From: Clostridiales bacterium COT073_COT-073
GTDB taxonomy: Bacteria; Bacillota; Clostridia; Lachnospirales; Vallitaleaceae
NCBI GenBank assembly: GCA_003858485.1
Contig: RQYD01000008.1
Span: 62,001 to 126,000 of the forward strand
Reading direction: 5' to 3'
Length of the DNA: 64,000 nucleotides
Shown: positions 1-8,487 of the stretch, one piece after another
Layout of the letters: every line of letters starts with the position of its first letter
Position numbering within the stretch: position 1 is the stretch's first letter
The notes under the pieces: model-generated
Seen by the model: the letters and a program-made list of their open reading frames with translations, nothing else
Database searches by the model: none
What the model was told of the DNA's origin: nothing
Program-made: the position numbers and the translations under genes

Positions 1-726
1 GCCCACTGCCATATCAGGATGATCCGGCAAGTCAGGGATACTGGCAAAATCACAGTTATCATAATAATCGATCCATTTTTGGGGATGGTGCTCTGCTCCC
101 CAAGGGGAATGTGGTGCCGTATAATGAACGCTTAAATAAAAAGGTGTATCCCGGTCGGCTCTTAATTCATCCAGCATCTTCAAAGCATTATCGGTAATTA
201 ATTCGGTAACATATTGCCCATCTTTAATATGAATTTCTCCATTTTCAACAATATCCGGTTTATAATAGTGACAACCTCCCTTGCCAATGGTATACCATTC
301 CTGAAAGCCATGCTGAGGGGTGATGCTGTCGCCCAAATGCCATTTCCCGGATAAGACGCAGTGATAACCATTTTTCGCTAAAACATCTGTATAGGTAACC
401 TGCCCTGCCAAATACTGAATTGGTTTTTTTTCATCAACATAGCCGCCATATGGATTGGCATTTCCCTGCTGCTTAAAAATATCGGCATCAACGTTGCCAG
501 AGCGGATCCAGTCATGGACCCCATGCACAGATGGGATATTGCCGGTCAGCAGAGATGCTCTGGCCGGAGAACAAACCGGCGAAGCACAAAAGAAATTATT
601 CATCTGCATACCCCGCTTGGCAATCTCATCCAAATTGGGAGTATATAACTCCGGCGTGCCGCCCCGACCAAAGGCCCATGCCCCCTGGTCATCCGATAAA
701 ATAAAAATAATATTGGGTTTTTTCAT
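1..726 (-). CDS. sulfatase (arylsulfatase family), 3' end beyond the window
   Basis: This frame stays open from an ATG at 726 to the window edge, 242 codons without a stop. It starts MKKPNIIFILSDDQGAW, the usual metal-binding start of sulfatases. It carries the C-S-P-A-R signature at residues 52-56, whose cysteine becomes formylglycine in this family, and a later GKWHLG motif. A GGAGG ribosome site precedes the ATG. There is no signal peptide, so the enzyme is probably cytoplasmic and acts on imported sulfated sugars. In anaerobes a Cys-type sulfatase needs a radical-SAM maturase (anSME); none is seen here. It lies downstream of an oligosaccharide transporter on the same strand, which suggests desulfation of the imported substrate. 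The substrate cannot be read from the sequence. Confidence 0.93.
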   Translation of the reverse strand, partial: MKKPNIIFILSDDQGAWAFGRGGTPELYTPNLDEIAKRGMQMNNFFCASPVCSPARASLLTGNIPSVHGVHDWIRSGNVDADIFKQQGNANPYGGYVDEKKPIQYLAGQVTYTDVLAKNGYHCVLSGKWHLGDSITPQHGFQEWYTIGKGGCHYYKPDIVENGEIHIKDGQYVTELITDNALKMLDELRADRDTPFYLSVHYTAPHSPWGAEHHPQKWIDYYDNCDFASIPDLPDHPDMAVG

Positions 727-1029
727 ATCATTTCCTCCATTTGTTAAGTCCCTTGCCCAGCCTATTCCGGGAATTATTTCTTCTTATCTCATATTTTCAA
801 AACAAAAGGCTTATCGCCAAATTCTTTAGCATAAGCCTTTTTATTTTACCATAAACTCAATACACAAACAATAGTCCGGCTCCCATGGTTATTCCCTGGA
901 TATTGTTTAATTTTCGGTTAATATCAACCGACTTCCATTGATTTACCAGTGGTGTTAATTATTCAGATATCCTCTGATTTTCCTATGCGTATGCTTTAAT
1001 TATCAGAATATCCGTCCGTTTTTCATTTG
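727..1029. other. intergenic region between transporter lipoprotein and sulfatase
   Basis: These 303 bases hold no convincing gene. They contain the hairpin listed at 804-841 and a smaller inverted repeat (TCGGTT/AACCGA) near 917-935. On the minus strand near 770-800 a TTGAAA and an AATAAT separated by 16 bases could be a separate sulfatase promoter, but this is weak. Confidence 0.5.
804..841. terminator. hairpin between transporter lipoprotein gene and sulfatase gene
   Basis: AAAAGGCTTAT at 804-814 pairs with ATAAGCCTTTT at 831-841 over a 16-base loop. The A-run and T-run on the two sides would let it work in either direction. On the minus strand it sits between the solute-binding lipoprotein gene and the sulfatase gene, so it may end or reduce transcription into the sulfatase gene. 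Confidence 0.6.
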
Positions 1030-2538
1030 TTATTTCTTTTTTTGATATTCGGCATTCAGCTCTTTCAGCATTTCTTCGCCGCCTTGTTTTCTCCATTCTT
1101 CCGATAATTTTTTAACCCCGGCTTCAATTTCAATTTTGCCCTGAAGCATATCAGAGAAATATTGCACCACCATATCACCGAGCATACCGCCATTTTTTAC
1201 TTCCAGCGGAGTTCTGACCGGTACCAGATTCTTGACCTGGCAGGCGGTGGCCAGATCGACTGACTCAATCGCTCTGTCTCTGGCCGGTTCAGAATCCGGT
1301 AAGTAGCTGCTCTCTAAAGGCCAGAAGAAGATCCCCCAAGCCATGGCATGAGCCCAGCCATTGGGTGAAAATGCGTCCTTCGCTCTTTCTTCTTCATTAA
1401 TTACGATCTTATCGCCATCTTTCTTATAATGAACACCTTCAATTCCCAAACGGACTAAATTCTTGCCTTCTTCGGAAAGTAAGAAGTCAATTAAAGCAAC
1501 TGCTTTTTCCGGAGCTTTACAAGCCTTGGTTACGCAGGTATACATACCGCTCTTACCTTGCTTGCTGAGCCCAAATTTTCCTTCTGGTCCCTTCGGTGCC
1601 ATACCATAGGCAATGGCTGCCTCCGGGAAGAGTTGTTTCAGATTGCCTTCAATTCGGTTAACATGACGGAAAAGCGCTGCCAGCATTGAGCCGGCCTTAC
1701 CCTGATAAAATTTTTCTTCTTTTTTCGGATTGGTATTAAGCATGATTTCCGGATCAACCACTCCGGCATCCCATAATTCTTTAATATATTTCATTGCCGG
1801 AATATAGGCCGGATCTTCAAACCACGGAATGACATTGCCGTCTTTATCCAGTGAATAGTCTGCATAAGGAATGCCATAGGCAAAAAATACCCATTCAAAT
1901 GGATTGCCGCCGCTGCTTGGCTTGACTGCGGTATAGCCATATGTGTTATCTTTGCCATCACCATCCGGATCATTTTTGGTAAAGGCAATTAATGTTTCCT
2001 TCATCTCTTCCAAAGTTTCCGGATACTTTAAATTCAACTTTTTCAGCCAATCCTCACGAAATACGATTAAAGAGTTGGCACTATTTAACTGATTGATAAA
2101 CGGCACGCCATAATGTTTGCCATCAACCAAATCCCAGCCATAATCATCATTTAAACGTTTAGCCAAAGCTGGTGCATTTTTCAAATAATCATCCAGAGCA
2201 ATGACCATACCGTCCTGAATCCATTGCTGGGTAGCACTGGTTCCAAATGCACCGGTAACAATGTCTGGCAATGTGCCTGAAGCCATAGCAACATTGACTT
2301 TTTCTACTGATGCCTCCGGCACTACTTCAACCACCAGATCGATCCCCAATTTGTCTTCAATCGCTTTAATTACCCTGTCATTTTCTTCCATTGGTTTGGC
2401 GGCTGTATCACCGGTGGTCAGCCAGCGCAAAGTTGGTCTTTGTTCGGCTTTTTTAGTGTCCCCTCCACAGGCAGCCAGTGAGCCAGCCATGGCTGCTGCC
2501 AATAGTAATGCTGTTAATTTTTTACCCCATTTTTTCAT
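1030..2538 (-). CDS. LplA-type sugar ABC transporter substrate-binding lipoprotein
   Basis: This 502-residue extracellular solute-binding protein has a lipoprotein signal peptide ending in the lipobox L-A-A-C at about residues 21-24. Length and composition fit the large LplA/family-1 receptors that work with LplB and LplC permeases. The ribosome site AGAGGTG precedes the ATG. It would bind an oligosaccharide outside the cell and hand it to the permease pair encoded upstream on the same strand (2750-4590). No ATPase gene is present; transporters of this class commonly share a global MsmK-like ATPase encoded elsewhere. The ligand is unknown, but the downstream sulfatase suggests a sulfated glycan. 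Confidence 0.9.
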   Translation of the reverse strand: MKKWGKKLTALLLAAAMAGSLAACGGDTKKAEQRPTLRWLTTGDTAAKPMEENDRVIKAIEDKLGIDLVVEVVPEASVEKVNVAMASGTLPDIVTGAFGTSATQQWIQDGMVIALDDYLKNAPALAKRLNDDYGWDLVDGKHYGVPFINQLNSANSLIVFREDWLKKLNLKYPETLEEMKETLIAFTKNDPDGDGKDNTYGYTAVKPSSGGNPFEWVFFAYGIPYADYSLDKDGNVIPWFEDPAYIPAMKYIKELWDAGVVDPEIMLNTNPKKEEKFYQGKAGSMLAALFRHVNRIEGNLKQLFPEAAIAYGMAPKGPEGKFGLSKQGKSGMYTCVTKACKAPEKAVALIDFLLSEEGKNLVRLGIEGVHYKKDGDKIVINEEERAKDAFSPNGWAHAMAWGIFFWPLESSYLPDSEPARDRAIESVDLATACQVKNLVPVRTPLEVKNGGMLGDMVVQYFSDMLQGKIEIEAGVKKLSEEWRKQGGEEMLKELNAEYQKKK

Positions 2539-2749
2539 TTGACACCTCTCTTTTGACTTGTTATTTTTTTCCTTATTTTTACAGATCTGTTCCGCCGGTT
2601 GATATCTTTTGGCTGTAAGTTTCCTCTTGACCTGCCAATTTTTAATATCGGCCTGCTTACAGTTCTGTATTATTTTCTTTTTTACTTAACTTTCCGACAT
2701 CTTTTTGGGCTCTATTCTACTACAGAGTGCTGGCCCATACAGTATCCTC

Positions 2750-3631
2750 TTAGCCTTTTACCGCTCCCAGTAAAGCTCCCTTAGTAAAATATTTTTGGAA
2801 AAACGGATACATACACATAATCGGAATAATTGCCATCATCACCGCTGCCATTTTCATGGGCTGACCCAACAGGAAAAGACTTTCTCCACCGGAAGAATAA
2901 GCGGCATCATTTTCAAACAGCATCGAACGTAAAAACAACTGTAATGGCCATTTTTTCTTTTCGTTAATATACATAACCGCTGCAAAAAATTCATTCCAGT
3001 GGGCTACCGCATAAAACAAAGAAATTGTTGCTAAAGCCGGTTTGGAAATCGGCAGCATGATCCGAAACAAAACCCCCACATCGGTGCAGCCGTCCAAAAA
3101 TGCAGATTCTTCCAATTCTCTTGGTAAGGAATGAAAAAAGTTTCGTAAAATAATTAAATTATAAGTATTAATTGCTGTTGGTAAAATCATTGCCCATAAG
3201 GAATTCATTAATTTCAGCTTCTGCATAACAATGTAAAGGGGAATAATTCCACCGGAAAACATCATGGTAAAAACCGCAAAAAACATTAATACCCGTCTGC
3301 CTTTTAAATAAGTCCGGGACAAGACATAGGCTGCCATGGTGGTAATCAGCATATTAATAGCAGTGCCGACGACTGTGATAAATAAACTATTGGCATAAGA
3401 CTGCCATAATTCTTTTTTGCCCAGCATATAAGCATAGCCTTCAAAAGCCCATTCGCTTGGCCATAAATGAATGCCCGAACTTAAATAACTTTTGACTGAT
3501 GAAAAAGACACTACCAGACAATCCCAAAATGGATAGAGGGTCAAAAATCCTAAAATCAACAGAAAAGTTACATTAAGGAAGTCAAAAATCCGGCTCCCTA
3601 AAGAACGACGAATTTTATTTCGGTTTTTCAT
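2750..3631 (-). CDS. carbohydrate ABC transporter permease, LplC/YtcP type
   Basis: A 293-residue inner-membrane permease of the MalG-like group, with about six hydrophobic segments starting near residue 17. The cytoplasmic EAA loop is visible as E-E-S-A-F-L-D-G-C near residue 170. Its ATG overlaps the stop of the LplB-like gene by one base (TAATG), showing translational coupling, and AGGAGGG lies just upstream. It would form the transport channel with the LplB-like protein. A 211-base gap separates it from the receptor gene, where no clear terminator or promoter was found. Confidence 0.92.
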   Translation of the reverse strand: MKNRNKIRRSLGSRIFDFLNVTFLLILGFLTLYPFWDCLVVSFSSVKSYLSSGIHLWPSEWAFEGYAYMLGKKELWQSYANSLFITVVGTAINMLITTMAAYVLSRTYLKGRRVLMFFAVFTMMFSGGIIPLYIVMQKLKLMNSLWAMILPTAINTYNLIILRNFFHSLPRELEESAFLDGCTDVGVLFRIMLPISKPALATISLFYAVAHWNEFFAAVMYINEKKKWPLQLFLRSMLFENDAAYSSGGESLFLLGQPMKMAAVMMAIIPIMCMYPFFQKYFTKGALLGAVKG

Positions 3632-4590
3632 TAGAAAATTCCCTCCTCTCCAAAATGACGTGCTGCCCGATTAGCCATTACCAATAAAACAAAATTGACA
3701 ATTGACTTAAACAAGCCAACTGCTGCTGCCAGCTCAAACTTACCATCAAAAATACCGACCCGATAAACGTAAGTATCAATAATATCAGCCACTCCGTAAA
3801 CTCCGGGATGATACAGCACAAAGATTTGTTCAAATCCGGCCTGCATCAGTCCGCCAATTCTGGTAATTAAGACCACGATAATGGTTGAGCGGATGGCCGG
3901 CAAAGTGATATACCATAATTTATGCCAACGATTGGCGCCATCAACAGTGGCGGCTTCATAATACTGCGGATCAACTCCGGCCAGGGCAGCCAGATAAATA
4001 ATCGTACTCCAGCCAAAGGTCTTCCAAATCATTGATGCCACCATAGTAGGAATAAAAAATTTCTCATCGGTTAAAAAACCAATCGGCGGAAAACCCAGCC
4101 AGGTAATAATGGCATTAACCGCTCCCCCATCAGTTGACAGCAGATTTGTTAAAATACCGCCTAAAATGACCCAGGAAATAAAGTTGGGAATGTAGATACT
4201 GGTTTGAATTCCTTTCTTTAATTTAGGAAAACGAATTTCATTTAATAGCAGGGCAATAATAATCGGAAAGGGAAATCCGAAAATCAAACGGGTAAAGCTA
4301 ATAGAAATGGTATTCCAGAAAACAGAATAAAATTTTTCCATAGCAAATAATTCTTTAAAAGTATCAAATCCCTGCCATGGACTGCCGATAATACCCAACA
4401 TCGGATTAAAGTCTTTCAGGGCAATGGTTGCTCCATACATTGGAATATAACAAAAAATAGTGTAATAAACCAATGCCGGCAGCAGCATAAGATATAACCA
4501 TTTATGCTTTTTTAAATATTTCCATTTTTCTTTTGGCCGTCCTTGTTTAAGGTTGATGGTATCTGCGGATACTGAAGTGACATTTGTCAT
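3631..4590 (-). CDS. carbohydrate ABC transporter permease, LplB/YteP type
   Basis: A 319-residue permease with a charged N-terminal stretch and then about six transmembrane segments starting near residue 31. The EAA loop reads E-A-A-T-V-D-G-A-N near residue 213, typical of LplB proteins. It is the first gene of the minus-strand transporter operon and partners the LplC-like permease. AAAGGGG precedes the ATG. The operon is divergent from the AraC-type regulator at 4946, which probably controls it. Confidence 0.92.
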   Translation of the reverse strand: MTNVTSVSADTINLKQGRPKEKWKYLKKHKWLYLMLLPALVYYTIFCYIPMYGATIALKDFNPMLGIIGSPWQGFDTFKELFAMEKFYSVFWNTISISFTRLIFGFPFPIIIALLLNEIRFPKLKKGIQTSIYIPNFISWVILGGILTNLLSTDGGAVNAIITWLGFPPIGFLTDEKFFIPTMVASMIWKTFGWSTIIYLAALAGVDPQYYEAATVDGANRWHKLWYITLPAIRSTIIVVLITRIGGLMQAGFEQIFVLYHPGVYGVADIIDTYVYRVGIFDGKFELAAAVGLFKSIVNFVLLVMANRAARHFGEEGIF

Positions 4591-4945
4591 TTTTTATCCC
4601 CTTTCTGCATTTACATTTCATGTCAGTTTCTACTACCGGATATTGACAATTCAAAAAATCATGAAAAAATTAACTATCTTTATTATAGCAAGGAAAGGGG
4701 TGACAAAAAATAGCAAAAAAACAATCTGCTGATTTTATTTTTAACAAAATCTTAATTTTATAAGTTTTTTCAATTCTTCCAGTTGTCAATTGCAAAAATT
4801 CAATCTCATTTTCTTTTATTTTTTTGGATATTTGCAATTGTTTTTTGGACTTTAATTGCTATTTGAATCTTTTAATGATATGATATTAGAGTTCCTGTTT
4901 CTGATTACAATCTGATATTTTAAATGAAAGGCAAGGAAAGCTGGT
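4591..4945. promoter_or_regulatory. divergent control region between lplB-like operon and AraC regulator gene
   Basis: A plus-strand promoter for the regulator reads TTGCTA at 4856-4861, a 17-base spacer, and TATGAT at 4879-4884. On the minus strand a perfect TATAAT lies at 4682-4687, but no good -35 box is spaced correctly, as expected of an activator-dependent promoter. Between the two lies a long-spaced inverted repeat listed separately. The rest is AT-rich without a gene. Confidence 0.55.
4787..4840. promoter_or_regulatory. long-spaced inverted repeat, candidate AraC-regulator operator
   Basis: CAATTGCAAA at 4787-4796 is repeated as its exact reverse complement TTTGCAATTG at 4831-4840. 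The centres are 44 bases apart, about four helical turns, so both half-sites face the same side of the DNA. It lies between the divergent promoters, upstream of the regulator's -35 box. That is where a dimeric AraC-type activator would be expected to bind. Confidence 0.5.
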
Positions 4946-7237
4946 ATGAAAATGTCATTTTATTTAATTCCAAAATTGATTCATTCCCGACATTTTAAAA
5001 CCGCTCTTTGGATGCTGCTCCTCTTATCTCATTGTTTTATTGTGGTCGGCCTCCTCTTTTGGGCCAATCAATTTCAAACTGCTGCCACCGAAAGAGCCGG
5101 TTTTCGTTTAACTTCTCTGCTCAACCAGAGTGAAAGAATGTTAAATACATCCAAAGACAATGCTCTTTTTGCCGGTGCCCTGCCAACTGTCCAGAATTCT
5201 CTGCTGGTCTCAGCACCAACCATTGATCAACTTATGGATTTAAGCAAGGATCTGAGTCCTTTTATCAATTTGATGGCTTATGAATCTTTTACTATTTATT
5301 TTTCGCAGTCTGATTTAATTTATGACTCCAAAGCCGGTTTATATGAAGCTGGTAACTTTTATAATCCTCAGTTGTTGGAGCGTTTTGGCCGGCGGACAGA
5401 GGAAGAATACTGGGAATTCGGTCATCCGTATCAGCGTTTCTATGATAATTTTGAGTGTCATCATACTTTGACCTATCTTCACTCGCTGCCGCTGTTTGGT
5501 ATGGAAAAATATGGTTTTATTGCTGTTAATCTGCCACTGACCGGTTTAAATAACTGCTTCCGCTCTTATACTGCCGAATTTGAGGAACAAATTTTTCTAT
5601 ACTTTGAAGATAAGTTGCTGTGGTCAAATCAACCTTTTACCTTATATCAAACAACTATTTCTGCTGATCAGCAATACTCAGCAGCTCCTTCCGTTTCTCT
5701 GGCTTCCGCTTCCTTCCCGATGTTGCGTGGTGAAATTTATTTTCCGCGTTCTTTCCTATTAAATGAACTATCTGCCCGGCTGCCATGGCTGCTGCTTTTT
5801 TATTTTCCACTGCTGGCTCTTAACTTTGGCGGCGCTTTAATATATAGTTATTACCATATTAATAAACTGGATATCTTTTTAAAAAAAATCGGTATGGAAG
5901 ATACTTTTTCTTTATCGGGAGATGAAAATCCCGTTTCAGCTTTTCCGTATTTGTCCTTATCCGGTAAGGAAATTTCAGTTTTAAAGCCAAAGGCTCCTGC
6001 TTTTGATGAATTTCAGCTGTTAAATAAGGCCGCCGAACATTTACAAAATCAAATTACCAATATTAAAAATACCATTATTAACCATAAACCTTTACTGCAA
6101 GAACGTCTGCTGACTAATATTTTATATCATCATATTGAAGTTGATGCTATTCCGGCCGAATATGCCGAGTATGATATCTCATTTCCGCATCCTTATTTTT
6201 GCATTGTCTTAATGGCTATCCAGGAAATTGAATCTGTAGGCACCACCACCATCAAAGAAGAAATAAAATTAGTGGCCAAACAAAATGCCTGTCAGCTCTT
6301 TTCCGGTCTTGGAAAAGTTTATTCTATTTACTCGGAAAAAGAAAATCTGCTTTTCCTAATCAATACTCCTGTAGAAAAAGATCTACAGGAACAGATTTAT
6401 TCGATTGCTGTAGCATTAAGAAGCGGAATGAGAGAGTCGCTTGGTTTTCATCTTTTGTTTTCAGTAGCCTTTTGTGACACTGCCCATCCGGTGCCCTATT
6501 ATGCCTGGACCAAAGCCAGAAAAAATTTGATTTTTACTTCCGGCAGTACAGACAGCTTTATTATTTTCAGTCATCAGGAAAATTATGCAACCGCCTTAAT
6601 GCCCAGCTTTATTTTTCAGATTACTCAGGCGATAATTGACAAAAATTCAAGGCGTTTACAGGACCTAATGGAAAATTTTTACCAGCAAAATTTACCAGAC
6701 AGCACTCCCGCTGCCACTGCCCGAAAAACCCTTTTGCTGGCAGCTTTTTCTGTTTTTTCTTCCTTGCTGGAAATGGATGTATTTTTTCCGATTGAGGACA
6801 TGAATCAGATCGTCCGGCAAATTGAACAAAATCAGGATTTGGAGCAATCCAAAAAATTGTTTTATCATTATTTATCCGGTCTGATTGATGCTGACAATAA
6901 AATTCCACGCGAAGCCCAAAGCTATATCAATAAAACCATCAGCTATCTGGAAATCCATTTTGCTGAGCCGGTGACTGTTACCCAAATTGCCGAAAATGTG
7001 AACATCAGTCCCATTTATTTAAATAAACTTTTCAAATTATCCACCGGTAAAACTTTATCTGAATACCTGAACTTTTACCGGATCGAAAAGTCTAAAAATT
7101 TGCTGCTTGATACCGATTTAACAATCAATGATATCAGCAAGGCTCTGGGCTATAATGATGTCCGCAGTTATATCCGTTTTTTTAAAAAATTTTATGATAT
7201 CACCCCCAATCATTTCCGTAAAACCAGGCTGATGTAA
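4946..7237 (+). CDS. membrane-bound AraC-family transcriptional regulator
   Basis: A 763-residue protein with a transmembrane helix near residues 17-40, an extracellular domain of about 230 residues, a second helix near 275-300, a cytoplasmic linker, and a C-terminal AraC DNA-binding domain from about residue 660. Two helix-turn-helix motifs are visible there (ISPIYLNKLFKLSTGKTLSE; INDISKALGYNDVRSYIRFF). This layout matches YesN/YtdP-like regulators found beside LplABC transporters, in which the outer domain is thought to sense ligand or loaded receptor. It is divergent from the transporter genes and likely activates them. Start supported by AAGGAAAG upstream. Confidence 0.92.
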   Translation: MKMSFYLIPKLIHSRHFKTALWMLLLLSHCFIVVGLLFWANQFQTAATERAGFRLTSLLNQSERMLNTSKDNALFAGALPTVQNSLLVSAPTIDQLMDLSKDLSPFINLMAYESFTIYFSQSDLIYDSKAGLYEAGNFYNPQLLERFGRRTEEEYWEFGHPYQRFYDNFECHHTLTYLHSLPLFGMEKYGFIAVNLPLTGLNNCFRSYTAEFEEQIFLYFEDKLLWSNQPFTLYQTTISADQQYSAAPSVSLASASFPMLRGEIYFPRSFLLNELSARLPWLLLFYFPLLALNFGGALIYSYYHINKLDIFLKKIGMEDTFSLSGDENPVSAFPYLSLSGKEISVLKPKAPAFDEFQLLNKAAEHLQNQITNIKNTIINHKPLLQERLLTNILYHHIEVDAIPAEYAEYDISFPHPYFCIVLMAIQEIESVGTTTIKEEIKLVAKQNACQLFSGLGKVYSIYSEKENLLFLINTPVEKDLQEQIYSIAVALRSGMRESLGFHLLFSVAFCDTAHPVPYYAWTKARKNLIFTSGSTDSFIIFSHQENYATALMPSFIFQITQAIIDKNSRRLQDLMENFYQQNLPDSTPAATARKTLLLAAFSVFSSLLEMDVFFPIEDMNQIVRQIEQNQDLEQSKKLFYHYLSGLIDADNKIPREAQSYINKTISYLEIHFAEPVTVTQIAENVNISPIYLNKLFKLSTGKTLSEYLNFYRIEKSKNLLLDTDLTINDISKALGYNDVRSYIRFFKKFYDITPNHFRKTRLM

Positions 7238-7257
7238 ATCTGTCTGGTTTTATTTTT
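7220..7257 (+). terminator. terminator of the AraC-type regulator gene
   Basis: AAAACCAG at 7220-7227 pairs with CTGGTTTT at 7244-7251, followed by ATTTTTT. The hairpin overlaps the last codons of the regulator gene and would separate it from the hydrogenase operon. Confidence 0.75.
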
Positions 7258-7385
7258 TCTCTTTTTATCCTACTGTTTTCTGAATCTTTTATTTTCTCTT
7301 CAACAATTTAAATATCTGATTTTATCTTATCTAAAGCTCAATTATTTTCATTTTGATAATAAATCAGCCTTTTTCAGCACCAATT

Positions 7386-7404
7386 GATAACGATAATCAT
7401 TACA
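7386..7404. promoter_or_regulatory. Fur-box-like site upstream of the hydrogenase operon
   Basis: GATAACGATAATCATTACA matches 16 of 19 positions of the classical Fur box GATAATGATAATCATTATC. It lies about 93 bases upstream of the hydrogenase -35 box. A second half-site-like TGATAAT occurs at 7470-7476. The fit to the 7-1-7 form described for Bacillus Fur is weaker. Fur control of an iron-rich hydrogenase is plausible but is inference. Confidence 0.45.
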
Positions 7405-7496
7405 TTTTAAAATAATCGTTTTTACCCAATTCTGAACAATTGTTTGTTGAATTTATAACTTATTTTTAATGATAATGCCGGTATTTGTCAGAAACA

Positions 7497-7525
7497 TTTA
7501 CATTTTTATGGTTTTTTGCTATAAT
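7497..7525 (+). promoter_or_regulatory. promoter of the hydrogenase operon
   Basis: TTTACA at 7497-7502, a 17-base spacer, and a perfect TATAAT at 7520-7525 preceded by TGC (extended -10). This is one of the strongest promoter matches in the window. It starts about 48 bases upstream of the first hydrogenase gene. Confidence 0.85.
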
Positions 7526-7572
7526 TCTAACAGAGGTTATTAATTATTCTTTATGAATATAGGAGGTCATGA

Positions 7573-8055
7573 ATGGCTAAATGTGCAACCACGGATCAGT
7601 TTAAAGAACTGGATGAATTTATTGATGCGTTGCCCACAAAAAAAGGTGAGCTAATCAGAGTTTTGCATCATGCTCAAAATACTTACGGTTATTTGCCGAA
7701 AGAATTGCAGGTGCATATTGCAAAAAAAATGGGAGTTTCGACTGCTAAAGTATTTGGTGTGGTCAGTTTCTATTCTTTCTTTTCCATGGAACCAAAAGGC
7801 GAATACGATATTTCTATTTGTCTGGGTACTGCTTGCTATGTTCGGGGAGCTGATAAAATCGTACAGGAATTTAAAAACGAGCTGGGAATTGAGGTTGGTG
7901 AAACTACGGCCGATGGTAAATTTTCCTTATCTGCATTGCGCTGTGTTGGTGCCTGTGGCCTTGCTCCGGTTGTTTTGGTAAACGGCAAAGTATATGGCCG
8001 GGTGACTGAAGCTGAGGTCAAAGGAATTGTCGATGAATATCGTCACAAGGATTAG
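7573..8055 (+). CDS. hydC: NADH-linked [FeFe] hydrogenase, NuoE-like subunit HydC
   Basis: A 160-residue thioredoxin-like [2Fe-2S] protein of the NuoE family. The four cluster cysteines are seen in L-G-T-A-C-Y-V and, near residue 120, R-C-V-G-A-C-G-L. In trimeric HydABC hydrogenases this subunit passes electrons between the flavin subunit and the rest of the complex in the cytoplasm. It is first in the operon; AGGAGG lies six bases before the ATG. NuoE-like proteins also occur in formate dehydrogenase and complex I operons, but the adjacent hydB and hydA settle the role. Confidence 0.93.
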   Translation: MAKCATTDQFKELDEFIDALPTKKGELIRVLHHAQNTYGYLPKELQVHIAKKMGVSTAKVFGVVSFYSFFSMEPKGEYDISICLGTACYVRGADKIVQEFKNELGIEVGETTADGKFSLSALRCVGACGLAPVVLVNGKVYGRVTEAEVKGIVDEYRHKD

Positions 8056-8092
8056 TCCTGAATGAGGAAAGAACAGAATAAGGAGGGTTACA

Positions 8093-8470
8093 ATGCCGAG
8101 AATTAATTCCGTTGAAGATTTAAAAAAGTTGAAAGAGCAAGCTTTGGATAAAATTGCTGTTCGCTTGCAGGGTGAGGACATTGATAGTTTAACGCAAATT
8201 TATGTTGGAATGGACGAGTCAGGGATGCAGGCCGGTGCCAAAGAAGTATTCCATCATATCTGGAGTGCTGTTTCAGGAAAACCGGTCGTGGTTTTACAAA
8301 CTGCCAAAATTGGTGATTTTAAAGAACCGGCAATTAAGGTGGTTCGGCCCGGACAACATGCAGCCACGGTTTTTGAAGGGGTTACAATCGATAAGGCAAA
8401 TGAAGTTATTTCCGAATTTGTAGAAAAAGGCAATCCGATTGAAGGCATGATTGCCGCCACACACGAGTAG
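8093..8470 (+). CDS. cysteine-free thioredoxin-like ferredoxin homologue in hydrogenase operon
   Basis: A 125-residue protein placed between hydC and hydB. Its shape fits the small (2Fe-2S) ferredoxin-domain proteins often found at this position: an N-terminal helix of the S-V-E-D-L-K-K-L-K type, a V-G-M-D-E-S-G-M-Q-A-G-A-K-E turn, a Q-T-A-K-I-G-D-F-K-E-P turn, and a G-V-T-I-D-K-A C-terminal part. Where the family normally carries cluster cysteines (as in GTCGIAAGA and TGCIGLC), this protein has S, K and F, and it contains no cysteine at all. It therefore cannot bind the usual cluster and may be a structural or assembly partner. Clear ribosome site AGGAGG; 17 bases to hydB. Confidence 0.8.
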   Translation: MPRINSVEDLKKLKEQALDKIAVRLQGEDIDSLTQIYVGMDESGMQAGAKEVFHHIWSAVSGKPVVVLQTAKIGDFKEPAIKVVRPGQHAATVFEGVTIDKANEVISEFVEKGNPIEGMIAATHE

Positions 8471-8487
8471 GATTGGGAGGCTAGCAG

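Noticed and set aside
455-829. 124-codon plus-strand ORF
   Set aside because: It runs antisense to the sulfatase signature region and shows no family motif.
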